Shown here: positions 10,637-22,017 of the stretch, piece after piece
How positions within the stretch are numbered: position 1 is the first letter of the stretch
Layout of the letters: each line of letters opens with the position of its first letter
From: Lasiosphaeris hirsuta
Taxonomy: Eukaryota; Ascomycota; Sordariomycetes; Sordariales; Lasiosphaeriaceae
Direction: 5' to 3'
Assembly (NCBI GenBank): GCA_030549175.1
Contig: JAUKUA010000003.1
Span: forward strand, 5,022,001-5,086,000
DNA: 64,000 nucleotides
The notes under the pieces: generated by a model
What the model was told of the DNA's origin: nothing
Seen by the model: only the letters and a program-made list of their open reading frames with translations
Databases searched by the model: none
Translations under genes and position numbers: made by a program

Positions 10637-11904
10637 ATGGCCAACACATGCGCCATACCCGGCACTCCCGAGCTCTACGGCCTCGGCATCCGCCTCTCCT
10701 TCTACCTCCTCTGGCTCTGTATGATCCTCTCCCGCTGGCCCCCTGGGCGGGGAATCTTTTTCTGCACCTGGGCTGCCCATCTGCTCCTCGCCTTCGCCGT
10801 CTTCATCGGCCTGGTCATCAAGAAGAGCGCCTCAAGGACGCTGACGACGGCAGAGGTATACGTCACAATCCTGCTTGTCTCGGCGACCGTATGCTACGCC
10901 CGGGTGCCCTACTGCACATGGCGGGTGATTACGGGGTTTCGACGGGATCTCGACCCTGGGCTGTACTCGTATCCCCCGGCAAGGAAGCGGGGAAAGGAGG
11001 GCGTGCCAGGGGGCGGCTGTCTTGGACTCGCTGAGATTTCCCTGCTGTGCTGCATTATTGGGCTTCAGTTGTGGTTTTGGATAGACGGTGTTGACTCGGA
11101 TGCGCTCTCCTCGCGGGTCGACTGTGAAGAGAAGCAGCAGCTGGGGTTCCTCTTCGCGCCGGTCGACCTGCGCAGCTCGACGTTCCGCGCCCTGAATGCC
11201 ATCATCGTGGTCGCTGTCCTGTTCGGGACTATCATTATCACCATGGCAGACCTGGGGTTGTTATCTAAGGGGCCAAAAAGGAGCTCGAAGAAGAGGAGAA
11301 GGCGAAAAGTGAGGTATGTCACTTTCAACTCCTTTCTCCCTGCTCCAACCAGAACCGCCCCCTTTTCCCAGTCCACCTGCCTCGTACTAACCTCCGCAGC
11401 CCCCTCCAAAAAGCGGCCCTAAAACAACTCCAAACCTTCTGCAACCTCGCCGTCGCTGCCGTTCTCATCACTGCCATCGAGCTCACCATCCTATGGAACG
11501 GCATCCCAGCCGCCACAGTCAACCAAGTGTCTGGTGCCACACAACTAATAGCCCTTCTGCTCAGCAGCATATTTCTAGCCACAATTCTCTTGCGCTTCCT
11601 AGCAGCATCCTACCATGGCGATGGCTACGGTTGTTCGCCTCCATCATCCTCTCGGCGTAGTGGTGGAGGTGGCGTAGGATGGAGGTGGGTAGGAGGCTCG
11701 AAGCGTATGTGGGTGCCTCTAAGTTCCGGCCGTTTTACTGTCTTTGCGTCCTCGTTGGGATGCGAGGACGATGGATGTGGGAGTTTCTACCCCCCGCTCG
11801 CTCCTCGGGTTGTAGTTTTCGACTCCTCGCCTCTGCACCCGAAACCTGCGGTGTTGCTGCAAAGGGGTAGGGGAGATCTTTGGTCTGCTACTGCTCGAAA
11901 GTGA
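10637..11904 (+). CDS. Multi-pass membrane protein, fungal hypothetical
   Basis: Exons 10637-11313 and 11400-11904 are joined by an 86-nt intron (GTATGT donor, TACTAAC branch point, CGCAG acceptor), giving 393 residues. Seven hydrophobic segments are visible, including LSFYLLWLCMIL, TWAAHLLLAFAVFIGLVI, VYVTILLVSATVCYA, ISLLCCIIGLQLWFWI, AIIVVAVLFGTIIITMA, LAVAAVLITAIELTIL and LIALLLSSIFLATILL. The N-terminal PELYGLGIRLSFYLLW resembles the opening of a widespread group of uncharacterised fungal integral membrane proteins. A strongly basic loop (PKRSSKKRRRRKVR) precedes the intron. After the last hydrophobic segment the sequence becomes Gly/Ser/Arg-rich and unlike the rest, so the true C-terminus may be shorter or frameshifted. 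The function is unknown. Confidence 0.7.
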
Positions 11905-12176
11905 TAGAAAATGATGCACCCCGCCAGGGTCTCAAGCTGCCAATGTCCCCGAATCGAGTGTCCATGATCAAGTATTTCTTAAATTGATATACGGCCATGC
12001 TGTAAACGCCAAATCAGGGGCTACCCCTAAAACAACCAATACACCGGGCTTATATCAAGTTCACCAACCCTCCGATTCATCTGTGTTCATTCAGTCCTAA
12101 CCTCTTTTCCCATCCTTTCCCCCTTGCTCCGCTTCGACCCCCAGCGATGCCCGAGCGGCGACTTGACCTTCACCCT

Positions 12177-13553
12177 CTATGGTGTAACGTCAATCCCGAT
12201 CCCAGCCTCAGCCTTCATAGCGCTAATCTGGCTGGCCATGCTCAACCCGGTCCCCTTACGCTCCTCCACAGCCTTGGACCACCTCTTCTTGTCCTTGATG
12301 GGCATGCCCTGCCCATCGAGCCCCAGCACCTCCATCAACTCCGGGATCTCAGCGTGATCCCTTGTCGTCTTCATCCGATGGCACCAGGTAACCCTCTTCT
12401 CCTCGCCCTCGTCGTTCTCATTCTTGCCATCCAAGCTGGCATCCGAGCTGCGGCTTTCCCCGAGCGAAACTTCGCCAATCCTCCTCTCCACCTCCCCAAA
12501 CGGCGTCGTGACCGGGCTCTGCAGCTCGTACGGTTCAAATAGGAACTCGCCCCCAATCTGCCTCGCGTCCCCCGCCTTGGTCGCCAGCCCCTTCTTGAGC
12601 ACCTTGAGCCCCTGGACGACGCTCTCGATCGACGTCTTGATGATGTGCCGCTTGGCGTACGCGGGGCGCGAGCCCAGGGCCAACGTCCGGATCATGCCCA
12701 GCGCGTCGTACAGCTTGCGGCGGGGGTCGGCGTAGACAGGAAACGGACACCCCGTTTCTGTCGTGTACATGTCAATCAACCCCGGGTCGCCGCAGCCAAT
12801 GACGGCAATGAAGGTGGAGATGGGGAGGCGGAGGAGGGAGGAAGGCGTTATGGAGGCCGAGAGGGTGCGCAGGTATTCCTGGCAGTTCTGGGAGGGGGGT
12901 TAGCAGGCCACGGTGCATGTTGAGAATCAGAGGGGGGTGATGCATACCCCGCAGAAGAAGTGCCGCACGAATATCAACAAGACTCGCCGCGCAACGTGCT
13001 TCCCTGAGTACAGGCTTTTAAAAGAGTGTGACTTGCCGTCGCGATCGAGGACGATGTAGTTCTCGATGCGCCGCAGTGTCTCGGGAGAGGGTAGCTCATT
13101 GTCGGTCTCAACGGCGCCCTGGAAGTCGAGCGGGTTGATGTCGTCCGAGTCATAGTGATCATGGCCGTGATCGTGGTCGTGGTCGTCGGCACCGTCGACT
13201 GTGCTGGAGCGCGAAATGGACAGGGCATCGGTAACCACCGGAGCGGTTGACTCGGCGGACCCCGGTGCCGGGGCTGTCGCCGCTGGAATGGGGGTTGTTT
13301 TCAGCGCAGACTTCTCTCGGTGCCCCTCCTCCTTGTCGGATTTCGCGTCGGACCCGGCCTCGGGCTCTTTGGCAACGGCAGCGCTAACGGCAACAACACT
13401 GATCGGCGGCGATGCGACCTCGGGTGGGGAGGGGCCATCGCCGGCTTGGATCTTCTCTCCGACGACTGAGGCCGGAGGCGGGGTCTGGAGTTGGATGGGT
13501 TCAGCCGTTGTCACTGCTGCCGCCGCTGCTGGCGGGCCCGATGAAGCGGCCAT
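12177..13553 (-). CDS. Peroxiredoxin-like (AhpC/TSA, AAED1/PRXL2-type) protein
   Basis: Exons 13553-12948 and 12887-12177 are joined by a 60-nt intron (GTATGC donor, GCTAAC branch, CCCAG acceptor) and encode 438 residues. The thioredoxin-like domain starts near residue 160 (IENYIVLDRDGKSHSF). It carries FVRHFFCGNCQEYLRTLSAS, with C201 and C204 forming a CxxC at the peroxiredoxin active-site position, followed by FIAVIGCGDPGLIDMY and TGCPFPVYADPRRKLYDALG. This pattern matches the fungal AhpC/TSA-like proteins related to AAED1 rather than classical two-Cys peroxiredoxins. The first 150 residues are a low-complexity Ala/Pro/Ser/Glu tail ending in a His/Asp-rich run at 123-138. A redox role is inferred from the family. 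The intron falls between the two halves of the CxxC motif. Confidence 0.85.
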
Positions 13554-15205
13554 CAGTAAGTTTGCTTTGCAGATCCTACTATACTCCACAGTGCAATCGA
13601 CAATCGCCTCTTCTTTGGCAACTTTGAGGCTATGATCCAAGGTTGGGTATATTTGAGGGCGGGGCAGGCAAGGCGCGCGTAAAGTGCTTCTTGGCAATCG
13701 CGATTGAGTGATGAGTGGCAGAGTGGCAGAGGGGCACGCTGCAGGCGGGGGTGAACACCTGAGATGCGGGCAGCGGGCAGCGGGCAGCGGGCAGGGTAAG
13801 CAGGGCAAACGGGCAAGGAAGGGATGAATGAGGTCACAGGTGCCAGAAGTGCCAGATTATAAATGCGATGGGGGCTGGGCTGAGATAGGAAAAGCATTGG
13901 GCAATCACGAAAAGGAGACTTGACAACAGAAAACTGAAAACCTGGTTTGCAGAGCTTGCAACCAACTACGAGTTGGAACTTTCTATGCGTTTTCTCATGC
14001 GAGAGCGGTAAGACACCCGTCGGCCTCGACCGTGCTTGACCTCTCACGCAGACCAAAACGGGCAGAGATAAACACAGCCTCAACAACCAGCTGCACTGAG
14101 ATGCGCATCCATCCGTGACCCTGACGCCCGTTCTGGGGTTTAGCATAGGGAGCAATAACTACTTTGGGATAATTCCATCCCTGGTCCCTTGGCAGGGCAT
14201 ACCCGCCACGACTTTTCGCCCTGACCTGGTTGATAATTCAACGTGTAATCACAGCACAATTGGGGTCCGGAACTCATCCAGCCCCAGAGCATCCAATCGC
14301 TGCAACGACAGCAAAACGCCCAAACAGCTGGTCTGTTTGAGATAATCCCCGACGGCGATTCGCCGCCGCCAGAAGAGTGACCACTTACCACGCCTCGGAT
14401 TGCCACACCAAAGGGGTCCCCAGAAAAATCTGCAAATGAATGAATATTAACTTAGCTGCTGTCTAGCTGTCTCCTAACTTTGCGTCAAAAACCAACTGCC
14501 TAAGCAGGAAGCAAGTAGCTTTGTGCGCAGAGTGATAAAAATCCGAGAGCCGATTAAATATGGGCTCCTCTGGCCCCTCGGTTCAAAGAAGTAAAAATCC
14601 CTGGCTGCGGGAGAAATGAATGGCTCTCTCAGCCCCGCTGGCTCTCCTCGTGCACTTTGATGAGAATCTATTCTCCGAGCCCCTTGAAGGTGGCCCTGAA
14701 GATAGTGGTAGGCCTTTTTTTTCTCGAGTAAAAAAGGGGCCTCCGGCCTTCTCACCAGACATCCACGAACACCTAGCTCCCTCGTCTTCTACCACCTCGC
14801 CCCAACGTTGAACAAAACAACCTAATGATTCTTTAACAACCCCTGCTTGCCAACGCTCCGGTCCAAAGGACACGGTCGAGTGCTTGATTTGCGCCAGTGA
14901 CGACAGGTGACATGTGATCTGGGCCTCCTCACGCTACTACTGACTTCCGGCTGAACGGCTCAGGCCGGCAAGACGGCTGTCTGCTACCCGGGTGGCGCTC
15001 CGGAAGGGAATCCTCCCAAGTCTATCAACGACGTGGGCCTCATGGCGACGGCTTTCGGGCTCTGATATCATGTGCTCGGCCGGGTTCTGGGTAGGCGTGA
15101 AGACGCTTCAGGCTGGCGATCTCCACAAACCTGATGCCGTGGTTGCTGTATGCCGTGTTGCTCCGCATGGAAAACAAGCCCAAACAACAGTGCTAGCTAA
15201 ACTCC
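13554..15205. other. Intergenic region with a heptamer repeat
   Basis: 1.65 kb upstream of the peroxiredoxin-like gene and downstream of UPF1. Four tandem copies of GCGGGCA lie at 13766-13793. I see no gene. Confidence 0.5.
13766..13793. repeat. GCGGGCA x4 tandem repeat
   Basis: Four perfect heptamer copies about 215-240 bp upstream of the peroxiredoxin-like start codon, in its promoter or leader. Confidence 0.85.
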
Positions 15206-18200
15206 TCAGTCGAATCCGGATCCAATCTGGCTGGCGAAAGCGGTGCTGACGCTCTTCTCGTCGTCATCGTAGCGCCGTCCAAACCCGTTGCTGATACCCA
15301 AGCGTGCTCCGCTCTCGACGTACTGCTTGAGTCGGTCGCTTTGGCTGAAAGAGGTAGGTCGGTTTGATCCAATGGCCTCGCTGAGGCCAGCACCAAGACT
15401 CGCCCCTCCTTGACCAACTCCCTTGGCACCAATAACACTGGCAGTGGCATCCGTGAACTCGCTATTGGCCACACTTTCACCTGCCACACTTTCAGTGGCG
15501 CGTCCGCGGCTCTTCGCGCCAGGGCGACCACCTGTGTTCGTGCCCGGCAGGCCAGGCCACTGCTCAGTATGAAAGTTGGAGAACATTTGTGGATAAGCTG
15601 AGCCGAGGCCAGCACCGCCCAGAGCCGAGCTGTGGATGGATGAAACATCGTCGGGTATATAAGAGAGCATTGAACCAGTGTCGTAGTCCCGGTTCGAACC
15701 GTTCAAACCAGCACCATAGCGACCATTGGGGTAACCAGTAGAGACATTCTGCTGACCCTGTCCCGAAGAGTACTTCTGCGGCCGGAAGGCGGTCTTGGGC
15801 CTGCCGAATTGGAGAAGCGAGGTCTGGAGGTTGGTGAGGGGCCCTTCCACGAGGCACTTGCGGTCCTTGAAGTGAACGAGAAGGTGATGCCAAAGCTCGT
15901 GTTTGGCCAGCACCTTGGGATTTCCGATGATGACCAGGCCGTACTTGGCCCGAGTGAGCGCAACGTTGAGACGGCGGGGATCAGAAAGGAATCCAATCCC
16001 CTGGTTTTCGTTAGACCGAACGCAAGAAAGAACGATAAAGTCCTTCTCTCGGCCCTGGAACGCATCGACTGAGGCAACCTCCACCTCCTTGTAAAGCTCT
16101 TTCTTGAAGGTTCCGCTGTTCTGCATGGTGCTAACAATGTAGCTTCGCTGGCCTTCGTATGGGGTGATAACTCCGATATCCGCCGGCTTGACGCCTGCTT
16201 TGAAGAAGCGAGTGACAATCTTCTCAACGTTGGAGGCTTCGGTGCGGTTGAGGTATGATGTGCCAGATGCCGAAATCTCCTCATTGCCCAGGTTGGACCA
16301 GAACATCATGGGAGTGTCAACAACCGGCCAGGGGAAATCCACATCCTTGCGGAGTCTTTCGGTGATTGTGACTCCATTTTGCAGCGATCCCTCGTAGAAC
16401 ATGTTGGAGGGGAACTCGGAGAGGCAGGGATGCATGCGGTACTGGACATTCAGTCGGATGGGTACAAAATTTAGCTTCACCAATCTCTCGAAGAGTGACT
16501 GGTTAAGACCGGCCTTAGCAGCCTTCTTATTCATGATGACAGGGCCAAGTTGCTTGTGGTCACCAACAAGGACCACCTGCTTGCATCCGAGAACAAGGGG
16601 AATCATGCACTCGGGTTCGGCCGACTGCGTAGATTCGTCGATTAGGACGTTCCGGAATTTGATTTTCGAGAGTCTCGGGTCGCCAGCGCCCACGCATGTG
16701 CAGCAAACAACATCCGCATTGTTGAGGATCTCGCGCTCGGCGGCGCGGGTCAGCTGCTTGAATTTCTTTTCATCCTGCGACGATAGCTCTCCGACCTCAC
16801 TCTTGAGGTTGGTAAGGTTTCTGAGCTCAATGTTGGTGTCGTTCATGCGGACCTGCTCATGTAGCGCAAGGAAGCTAACAGAGGACTCAACATCTTCGCG
16901 CGACTTGGCAGTCAGGCGAACAACCTTCAGCCCAGTGCGGTGAATCCGCTCACAGAGCTGATCCACGGCGACGTTGGACGGCGCACAGACCAAGACCTGA
17001 CTGTTGTTCATCTTGGCCAAATGGTAGATGATGGTCGCCGAAGTAACTGTCTTTCCGGTTCCCGGGGGTCCCTGGATAAGACTGAGGGGTGTCGACAAGA
17101 CAGTCTTGATAGCAGTGATCTGGCGGGGGTTGAGCTCTGGAAGACCAGGAACATGGAAGTTCCGGGGCATTTGGGTCTTCATGGGAGCGACAGCAACCTC
17201 GTGGCCCAAGAGCTTGTGGAAGATGTAGCCAGAGACACTCATCTCGTCAACAGCAAATGTCTTCATGGCAAACTGCATTCGATCATACGAGGTGGCCTTC
17301 CAGACGTAGTCGGCTGAGAAGTTGTGCGTGCATTCGGTCGGCACTGACTTGTCGTTGGCCGACTTCCGCAGCTCAAGGGTGACTTCATCAGACTGGTTGT
17401 TGGGAATTTTGATCACATAGCCAACGCCCTCCCATGTGGGGCGGAGCTCTCCCTTGTACTTGAGTCTCATCTCATCGCCCACTGCTAACTTCACGTCACC
17501 AGACTCAATCTTGGGAAGGATAAAGCTTGCCAAATGCTTGTTGTTGAGACCGTAGTCCCAGCGAACCTGGAGCCCATCTTCCGACTGTGCCTCCTTCAGT
17601 TTCTTGTCATAGTCGGATTCCATCTTGACAAGAGGGCCGAATATGTTTTGGTAATGGTAGGGGTCGTCGTACTTGAGCAGCACCGGGTGCGGGTCATCGT
17701 CAACACCAGCACCCTTCTCGAGATCGGCGACGGTGGCGCCAGGGGCTTCCTTCCACATTTCTTCAAGCTTCGCGATCTGGGGAGGCGTGAGATGTCTGGC
17801 TCGGAGCTGTTCGGCATCGGTGGGAGGCTGGACAAGCCATGAAAGGAACGAGCGATCTTCGATAAGGGGCTGCCATCTCGAGATGTCCCAGCTCATGTCC
17901 TTTGTTGACGTATTCGCACCACAGGGCTGGCGGCAGAGGAGGACAACCACGGTGTCGGACTTGGCCGGGATGAAACCGAGGATAAAGACATTTTTAGTTC
18001 CACAATTATAACACTCGAGGACGGTGTCACCCAGTGATGACTGCGGGTGGAGTTGCACCTCCTTGTGGCGGGCACGCACAAGGTGGTTAACGATATGTGA
18101 GGAAATGGAATTGCCGCGGGCGCTGCAAAACCACTTGCTACAGGCAAGACATTTGACGACACTGGCGGGTGAATGGATGCCACAGTATCTAGAGACAGTC

Positions 18201-18560
18201 AGTCCATAGCCTTGCCATTGCTCCGGGGAACCCGACATACGCGCAAGCATGAGCAGGCAAGTCTTTTTCCTCCTCTAGGGCGTTCAGCTTGAGTTCTTTC
18301 ATCAGGCCATCTACGGGGACACTGGCCAGACTCTCTTCGTCGTCGTCGTCAAAGACCTCAGTCTCATTGTCGTCGTCATCGTGACGCCGTCTGGGATTCG
18401 TCAGGCCGAGGCCTCCGCGAGGGACACCGCGCCCATGAAAGTCGCTGTAGAGAACGGTATCGTCTTCGATAGTGGAAAGATCGTCGGCACCGTCTGCCTT
18501 GATAGCTGCGGCAGAGTTGGAAACAAGGTGGTTCCCGAGGTGGGTGAAAGCGCCCTCCAT
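15206..18560 (-). CDS. upf1: UPF1/NAM7 RNA helicase, nonsense-mediated decay
   Basis: ATP-dependent superfamily 1 RNA helicase that drives nonsense-mediated mRNA decay. Exons 18560-18241 and 18188-15206 flank a 52-nt intron (GTATGT donor, TCTAG acceptor) and give 1100 residues, the usual fungal length. The N-terminus is acidic ([16 protein letters not shown]). The Cys/His-rich UPF2-binding domain begins at about residue 107 ([19 protein letters not shown]) and runs through ECYNCGTKN. Helicase motifs follow: GPPGTGKT at 480-487 (Walker A), [12 protein letters not shown] with DESTQ at 624-628 (Walker B), QYRMHP near 690 and [16 protein letters not shown]. The C-terminal tail is Gly/Ser-rich and carries several SQ/TQ-like sites (for example [10 protein letters not shown]). 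The first intron splits the codon just before the zinc domain. It is divergent from IMP4, with 716 bp between the start codons. Confidence 0.97.
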
Positions 18561-19276
18561 GATGCTGGGGGAGCAAGCAAGTGGCGCCGGTGTCTGCAGA
18601 TGCGCGCGACGGGTCAGCGTATGATCTCAAGGACCTTGGTAAGTATATCAGTGCCCGACATATGCGGGGCAGTCTATCTAGGGGAGGCAGTTGGAGGATG
18701 GGACGGGAAAGCCGAGGGGGCAAGCAGGAGGAGAAAGAAGGCGCATTATCAGGTTGGCAGTTGACGAACCTAGAGCCACTGCTATCGAGAATAATTCAAT
18801 GTCGCAGCCGCGCGCAGCTGGGTCGCACTCGAGAGAAGTGAGAAGAGAGTTGAAGGGGTTGTGTGTGACTGTTTGGTCACATCATCGCTGGGGAATAAGG
18901 AAGGAAGTCTGCAGGCTCGCAGAAAATGCCGGTGGTTTTGGTTTGCCAAAGCTTGCGCAGGTTTGGTTTGTGCCCTGGTTTGTTGTCGCCGTGGATTTGC
19001 GATTTTTTGGCTTCGGGTGTGGAATGTGGAATTGGACTTCTCTCACTGAACTAGACGAAAGAGCCGCTGCCGAAAGTAGAAAGTGGCGGAGAAGCTGCTG
19101 CATGACAGGTGAAATTCCAGGGGCCCGTGCGTCACAACTTTTTTTTGTGAGCCCCCACTATCTGATTGCCATCGTGCATTCCCATCACAGGTCTTTGGCG
19201 CCCTCAACAACACTGAACATTGGGAACTCAAACATACACCGCCCCTACACACCTAGCACCACGTACTCCAGCCATA
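18561..19276. promoter_or_regulatory. Shared upstream region of UPF1 and IMP4
   Basis: 716 bp between the divergent start codons of UPF1 and IMP4. I see no strong TATA box and no gene. Open frames crossing it (for example 18691-19551) show no family resemblance until they meet the real IMP4 exon in another frame. Confidence 0.5.
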
Positions 19277-20388
19277 ATGATTGTTTGTTTCTCTCTTTTC
19301 CCAGGTTCGCCCCGTTTGGTATGCTGACTTTCCTTCTAGCGCAAACAAGCTCGACAGAGGAGAGACTACCTGTATCGCAAGGCGACTCTGCTCCGCGATG
19401 CCGAAGTCAGCGAGAAGCGCGCAGCGTTGAGGGCCAGCCTAGCTTCCGGAAGGGCACTGGACCCAGAGATTGCAAACGACAAGGAGCTCCGAAAAGATTA
19501 CGACTACGACGTGGGCCGCGATGTCAACCCGGACGAGAACCTCGACGTTGACGATGAATACTCGGAGCTGTCAGGTGTAGTAGGTAGGCAGAACCCCTGG
19601 CCCCAAGCCAACTTTTGGGGGTTTGGTCAAGAAGATTGACCACCCAGAGTGGAACATACGGCATAACCAATTGCTGACCCTGGCAATGTAGACCCGAGGA
19701 TCTTAGTAACAACTTCTCGTGACCCCAGCTCCAGATTGATGTCGTTTTCCAAAGAGTTCAGGTTGATTTTGCCGACTGGAATACGGCTGAATCGAGGAAA
19801 CCTCGTTCTCCCGGAGCTTGTCCGCTCAGCTCAAAGCGAGCGTCTCAGTGATGTCATCTTGCTCCACGAGCATCGGTATGTACTTCGAACTTCGAACTTC
19901 GACCATGTAAAGCACAGCTAACACGATACAGTGGTACACCCACAGCCATCACTATTAGCCATTTTCCTCATGGGCCAACGCTCATGTGCTCACTCCATAA
20001 TGTTGTCTTGCGGGCAGATATTCCTCGCAGCGTCAAGGGCACAGTATCCGAGAGTTACCCTCATCTCATTTTCGAAAATTTCACAACACCCCTCGGAAAG
20101 CGGCTGGAAAAGATATTGAAGCACCTCTGGCCCCCGCGGGATACTACCGCTCTCAAGAATGTCGGAAACCGGGTCATCACATTTGTGAACCAAGACGACT
20201 GCATCGAGTTTCGCCACCACGTTTATGTCCGCACAGGATACGATTCGGTAGAGCTCTCTGAAGTTGGCCCACGGTTTACGATGAGACCATTTTCGCTCAC
20301 TATGGGCACACTGGACCAAAAGGAGGCCGATGTTGAGTGGTCGCTGCACCAATATACGCGCACAAGCAGAAAGAAGAACTACTTCTAA
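19277..20388 (+). CDS. imp4: IMP4, U3 snoRNP Brix-domain protein
   Basis: Component of the Imp3-Imp4-Mpp10 part of the small-subunit processome, needed for early pre-18S rRNA cleavage in the nucleolus. Four exons (19277-19282, 19340-19583, 19692-19875, 19932-20388) give 296 residues, the usual family length. The N-terminus MIRKQARQRRDYLYRKA and SGRALDPEIANDKELRKDYD are typical. The Brix domain begins at DPRILVTTSRDPSSRL and includes [33 protein letters not shown] and VGPRFTMRPFSLTMGTLDQ, ending TRTSRKKNYF. The first coding exon is only ATGATT. The donor after exon 2 could alternatively lie 9 bases earlier (GTGTAG), changing ELSGVVDPR to ELSDPR; I prefer GTAGGC. The third intron holds three ACTTCGA copies. 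Confidence 0.95.
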
Positions 20389-22017
20389 TTAGCTACACAG
20401 TAGCTATCCGGAATGAAGTTCAAGGATTATTTCCCCTACTCGGTGTGATGGAAAGCAGAGCAGGGGGATAAGAGGGACAGGATGTGGAAAAGCTGATGGC
20501 CAGTCTAGCAACAGCTTGCTCGAGATACCCGGGATTGTAGTGGCCAATCTCAACACAAGATCATGATTTCTAACAGAAGGCACGGACATGAATGCCCATC
20601 TGAGACAGACCTCAAAATGGCAATGCCAAGGCCCTGGGGCTGACATGTAGAGCTTCCTTAGCTACGACCAAGCCTGCCAGTCAGCTTGTTAGCCCTCTTG
20701 CGCGTCAGCTTATGTGACAGCGTTTGATCCATTTCGTGGTTGAAGTGTTGCTTTCAAGAATATTAGGCATGCGATATACTCACAGGGAAATAGACTAGGA
20801 ATGTTGAATGAGTTCTCTCACAATGAGAAAAACGCTATCCCAAACCTCGAAGGCGCTTGCTGTGAGTTTGAGACAACGGTTTCGGATATATGACGCTAAG
20901 AAAGAAGCCAGGTCTGCGTGGGGCCTGCACACAAGCGACCTGGACTTTGTGTCGACAATGATACGACGTTTGGATGCCCGTGGTGGTGTGGGCACTCGGT
21001 CTTTCACAGCCTCGCTGGTTACGCCATCCTTTGCCATCCGACTCTGCATCGACGGGCGATCCTTCAAATGGTCAAGCTGGCGAGTACGGGCTCGACTCGT
21101 CGAATTTAGCTGACGCGACAGTGAGCCGCCCAATCCGCTCCTAAACCTCAGCAGCAGGCGGCCTGTTGGCGCATGTAGGGCTGTGTATAGTCGTAGACTA
21201 GGCGTCGCCTTGGTCGCAATCTGCAGGGCTCTGGGGCGTGCTGGGGGCGCATGGCAACACAAAGGTCTGCCTCATTCAGCTGCTGCGTACGGAATACATA
21301 CCACCACTGACGACGACGCTCTATGTTACAATATATACGTTCAACTTCCGGTGCTCACGGTTGGCTGCTTTGTTCGACCTCTCATCTTGCATACCAGCCC
21401 TGCGTCGTTGAGGCCTCGAGCTTACCCTGCGTCTTCCGAGACTTCCATCCGTTACCGCCTAGCCGTTCCCGGGCAATATACTAGGACCTTTGGGGCTTCG
21501 AGATTGAGTAATTAGTAACTGCGCGGTCGATTCTCTTGCCTGCTGATACAGGGTGCCATCCATTCGGACGACGCGGAGATCTGTTGGTGGTGTCAAAGAG
21601 GACAAGGGTTCTGGGAAGGAGAAGGACACCACCACTTGGCGGCCGCCTTTAGCAGCTCGAGAAGGGTATTTTGTGGACCTCGAATCTCGCTGGTGCCCAC
21701 AGGTGCTGGGATCCAGCTTTACACCTCACGATTGGTCAACAATCACCCACCTGGGCAGCGCAATTAGTTTTTGCAGTGCAATTCGGGCAGGATTCAGCCC
21801 ATCCCCCCAAAATCCGCCAAGCCAGCGAAAAAGTAGGTAGTTAGCTAACTACTGCTGCTCTCTCGCCGTTCCTGCGAGCAACATAAGCATCCAATCCAGG
21901 TGCCCCTCCCAAACCACCAAAAACACGAACGCCTGAAATCGGGACCAGGCGCCGCCCACGAACCCGTCATCGAGAAGCCATCAATTGAGTCAGTCTAGAG
22001 TTAGTACATCAGCAGCC
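20389..22017. other. Intergenic region
   Basis: 1.6 kb between IMP4 and the syntaxin gene. Open frames at 20795-21262 (-) and 20808-21113 (+) overlap each other, are Arg/Ser-rich and show no family feature, so I do not call them. The last part is the syntaxin promoter and leader. Confidence 0.45.

Noticed and set aside
18691..19551. 286-codon open frame upstream of and over IMP4 exon 2
   Set aside because: It crosses the divergent promoter and reads IMP4 exon 2 in the wrong frame, giving Arg/Ser-rich sequence with no family features.
20795..21262. Opposed open frames of 155 and 101 codons
   Set aside because: They overlap on opposite strands and show no domain, signal or intron evidence to choose either.
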